Of a stretch of DNA of 7,757 bases, positions 7,079 through 7,757 are shown piece by piece. The stretch lies in contig CAKKRA010000144.1 of the NCBI GenBank assembly GCA_919902475.1, positions 1 to 7,757 on the forward strand, given 5' to 3'. Under the pieces are notes generated by a model that saw only the letters and a list, made by a program, of their open reading frames with translations, did no database searches and was not told where the DNA came from. The translations under genes were made by a program, and so were the position numbers. Numbering within the stretch: the first letter of the stretch is position 1; each line of letters begins with the position of its first letter. This DNA comes from Nitrospiria bacterium (lineage in GTDB: Bacteria; Nitrospirota; CAKKRA01; 9FT-COMBO-42-15).

Positions 7079-7095
7079 GGGTTAGTCCCTGACCC
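7079..7095 (+). repeat. Short perfect-length hairpin between cheR and cheB
   Basis: GGGTTAG (7079-7085) and CTGACCC (7089-7095) form a 7-base-pair stem with one G-T wobble around a 3-base TCC loop. No T-run follows, so it is not a standard intrinsic terminator. It sits just upstream of the cheB ribosome binding site without covering it. It may be an mRNA stability or processing element, a fragment of a dispersed palindromic repeat, or chance. Confidence 0.4.
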
Positions 7096-7100
7096 CGATT

Positions 7101-7106
7101 GGAGGA
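7101..7106 (+). promoter_or_regulatory. Ribosome binding site deciding the TTG start of cheB
   Basis: GGAGGA is the strongest Shine-Dalgarno match seen before any gene here. It lies 6 bases before the TTG at 7113, whose product begins with the expected CheB N-terminus (MNKKIRVLVVDDS). No ATG is available nearby in this frame before an upstream stop at 7083-7085. Confidence 0.8.
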
Positions 7107-7112
7107 ATTGGT

Positions 7113-7757
7113 TTGAATAAAAAAATCCGTGTGCTTGTAGTTGACGACTCTGCATTCAACAGGCAGTCTATAGCAGCAATGCTCCAGTCATCGCCTAATA
7201 TTGAAGTAGTGGATGCTGTTGCAGACGGCAGAGAGGCCATAAAGAGCGTTTCAATACATAAGCCAGATGTAATAACACTTGATTTAGAGATGCCGAATAT
7301 GGATGGTTTCACCTTTTTAAGATGGCTTATGGCGAATAATCCTATCCCTGTTATTGTTATCAGCTCGCAGTCAGATACTAAAAGCGTTTTTACAGCCTTA
7401 GATCTTGGTGCAGTAGACTTCCTGGCAAAACCCTCAAAGAAGATATCAAATGAGTTACAAAATATTAAGAACGACCTTTTGAAAAAGGTAGAGATAATTG
7501 CAGAGCTTCCTATTGAAAAGATAATGGCAAGGGTAAAGATATCTCTGGAGAGGACGCCTGAAAAGGATTCTGCTGTATATGCCGGCGTGGACAAGGCAGC
7601 GCAAAAGGTTATTGCAAGTTCAAATATAGATTTAGTGGCAATAGGCTCTTCAACAGGCGGGCCTCCTGCGCTTCAGTCAATAATAACTGTTTTGCCTGAA
7701 AAGTTTCCTGTAGCCATTGCCATTTCGCAGCATATGCCGTCAGGTTTTACCCGTTAT
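7113..7757 (+). CDS. cheB: Chemoreceptor glutamate methylesterase/deamidase CheB, N-terminal part (3' end outside window)
   Basis: CheB removes receptor methyl groups and deamidates receptor glutamines when its receiver is phosphorylated by CheA. The frame is open to the right edge, with 215 residues visible of a usual 350 or so. The receiver (about 4-122) has the acidic pair D11/D12, phospho-acceptor D57 in LDLEMP, S84/S85 at the conserved Ser/Thr position and K106 in AKP. A linker of about 45 residues leads to the esterase domain from about 172. There the nucleophile region GSSTGGP places the catalytic Ser at S180, and SQHMPSGFT gives the catalytic His at H207. The third catalytic residue (Asp) lies beyond the window. 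The start is a TTG rather than ATG, chosen because of GGAGGA 6 bases upstream and alignment with typical CheB N-termini. The 47-base gap after cheR is the largest in the operon and contains a small hairpin. Confidence 0.96.
   Translation, partial: MNKKIRVLVVDDSAFNRQSIAAMLQSSPNIEVVDAVADGREAIKSVSIHKPDVITLDLEMPNMDGFTFLRWLMANNPIPVIVISSQSDTKSVFTALDLGAVDFLAKPSKKISNELQNIKNDLLKKVEIIAELPIEKIMARVKISLERTPEKDSAVYAGVDKAAQKVIASSNIDLVAIGSSTGGPPALQSIITVLPEKFPVAIAISQHMPSGFTRY

Noticed and set aside
7079..7095. Intrinsic terminator between cheR and cheB
   Set aside because: The stem is short and is followed by CGATTGGAGG rather than a T-run; cheB follows at once with a strong ribosome binding site.
7082..7594. 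170-residue minus-strand frame over the start of cheB
   Set aside because: The plus strand here encodes an unmistakable CheB receiver with all key residues, so the reverse frame is a shadow.

Overview
The window is one uninterrupted run of eight plus-strand genes that together form a bacterial chemosensory (chemotaxis-like) operon. Both edges cut a gene: the kinase cheA enters without its start and the methylesterase cheB leaves without its end. There is no RNA gene, mobile element or CRISPR array, and no non-coding stretch longer than about 50 bases. By eye the DNA is AT-leaning (around 40% GC). Codon use and style are even throughout, so nothing suggests recent transfer. The gene set (Rec-GGDEF, tandem CheW, an MJ0042-type zinc-ribbon receiver, a HEAT protein, CheR, CheB) fits Nitrospirota or the former Deltaproteobacteria. 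That placement is an impression from gene content, not a demonstrated assignment.

Layout: 1-1032 cheA 3' part (end of dimerisation helix, HATPase, CheW-like P5); 1035-2000 receiver-GGDEF diguanylate cyclase; 2002-2631 CheW with a charged N-terminal extension; 2635-3156 a second, compact CheW; 3162-4250 zinc ribbon + degenerate receiver + helical C-terminal domain; 4285-6195 a protein made almost entirely of HEAT repeats; 6205-7065 cheR; 7113 to the right edge cheB (TTG start). The gaps are 2, 1, 3, 5, 34, 9 and 47 bases, so co-transcription and partial translational coupling are very likely.

How the parts should work together: CheA bound to receptors through one or both CheW proteins would phosphorylate the Rec-GGDEF protein, turning a chemosensory signal into cyclic di-GMP, and also CheB. 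CheR and CheB would set receptor methylation for adaptation. Two CheWs, CheR, CheB, CheA and a Rec-GGDEF output recall the Wsp surface-sensing system. Here, however, CheA has no C-terminal receiver, and two extra proteins sit in the middle: a zinc-ribbon receiver whose phosphorylation pocket is partly eroded, and a large HEAT scaffold. No receptor, CheY, CheD, CheC/CheX or CheZ lies in the window. The two extra proteins are the least explained part of the locus and the best candidates for new biology.
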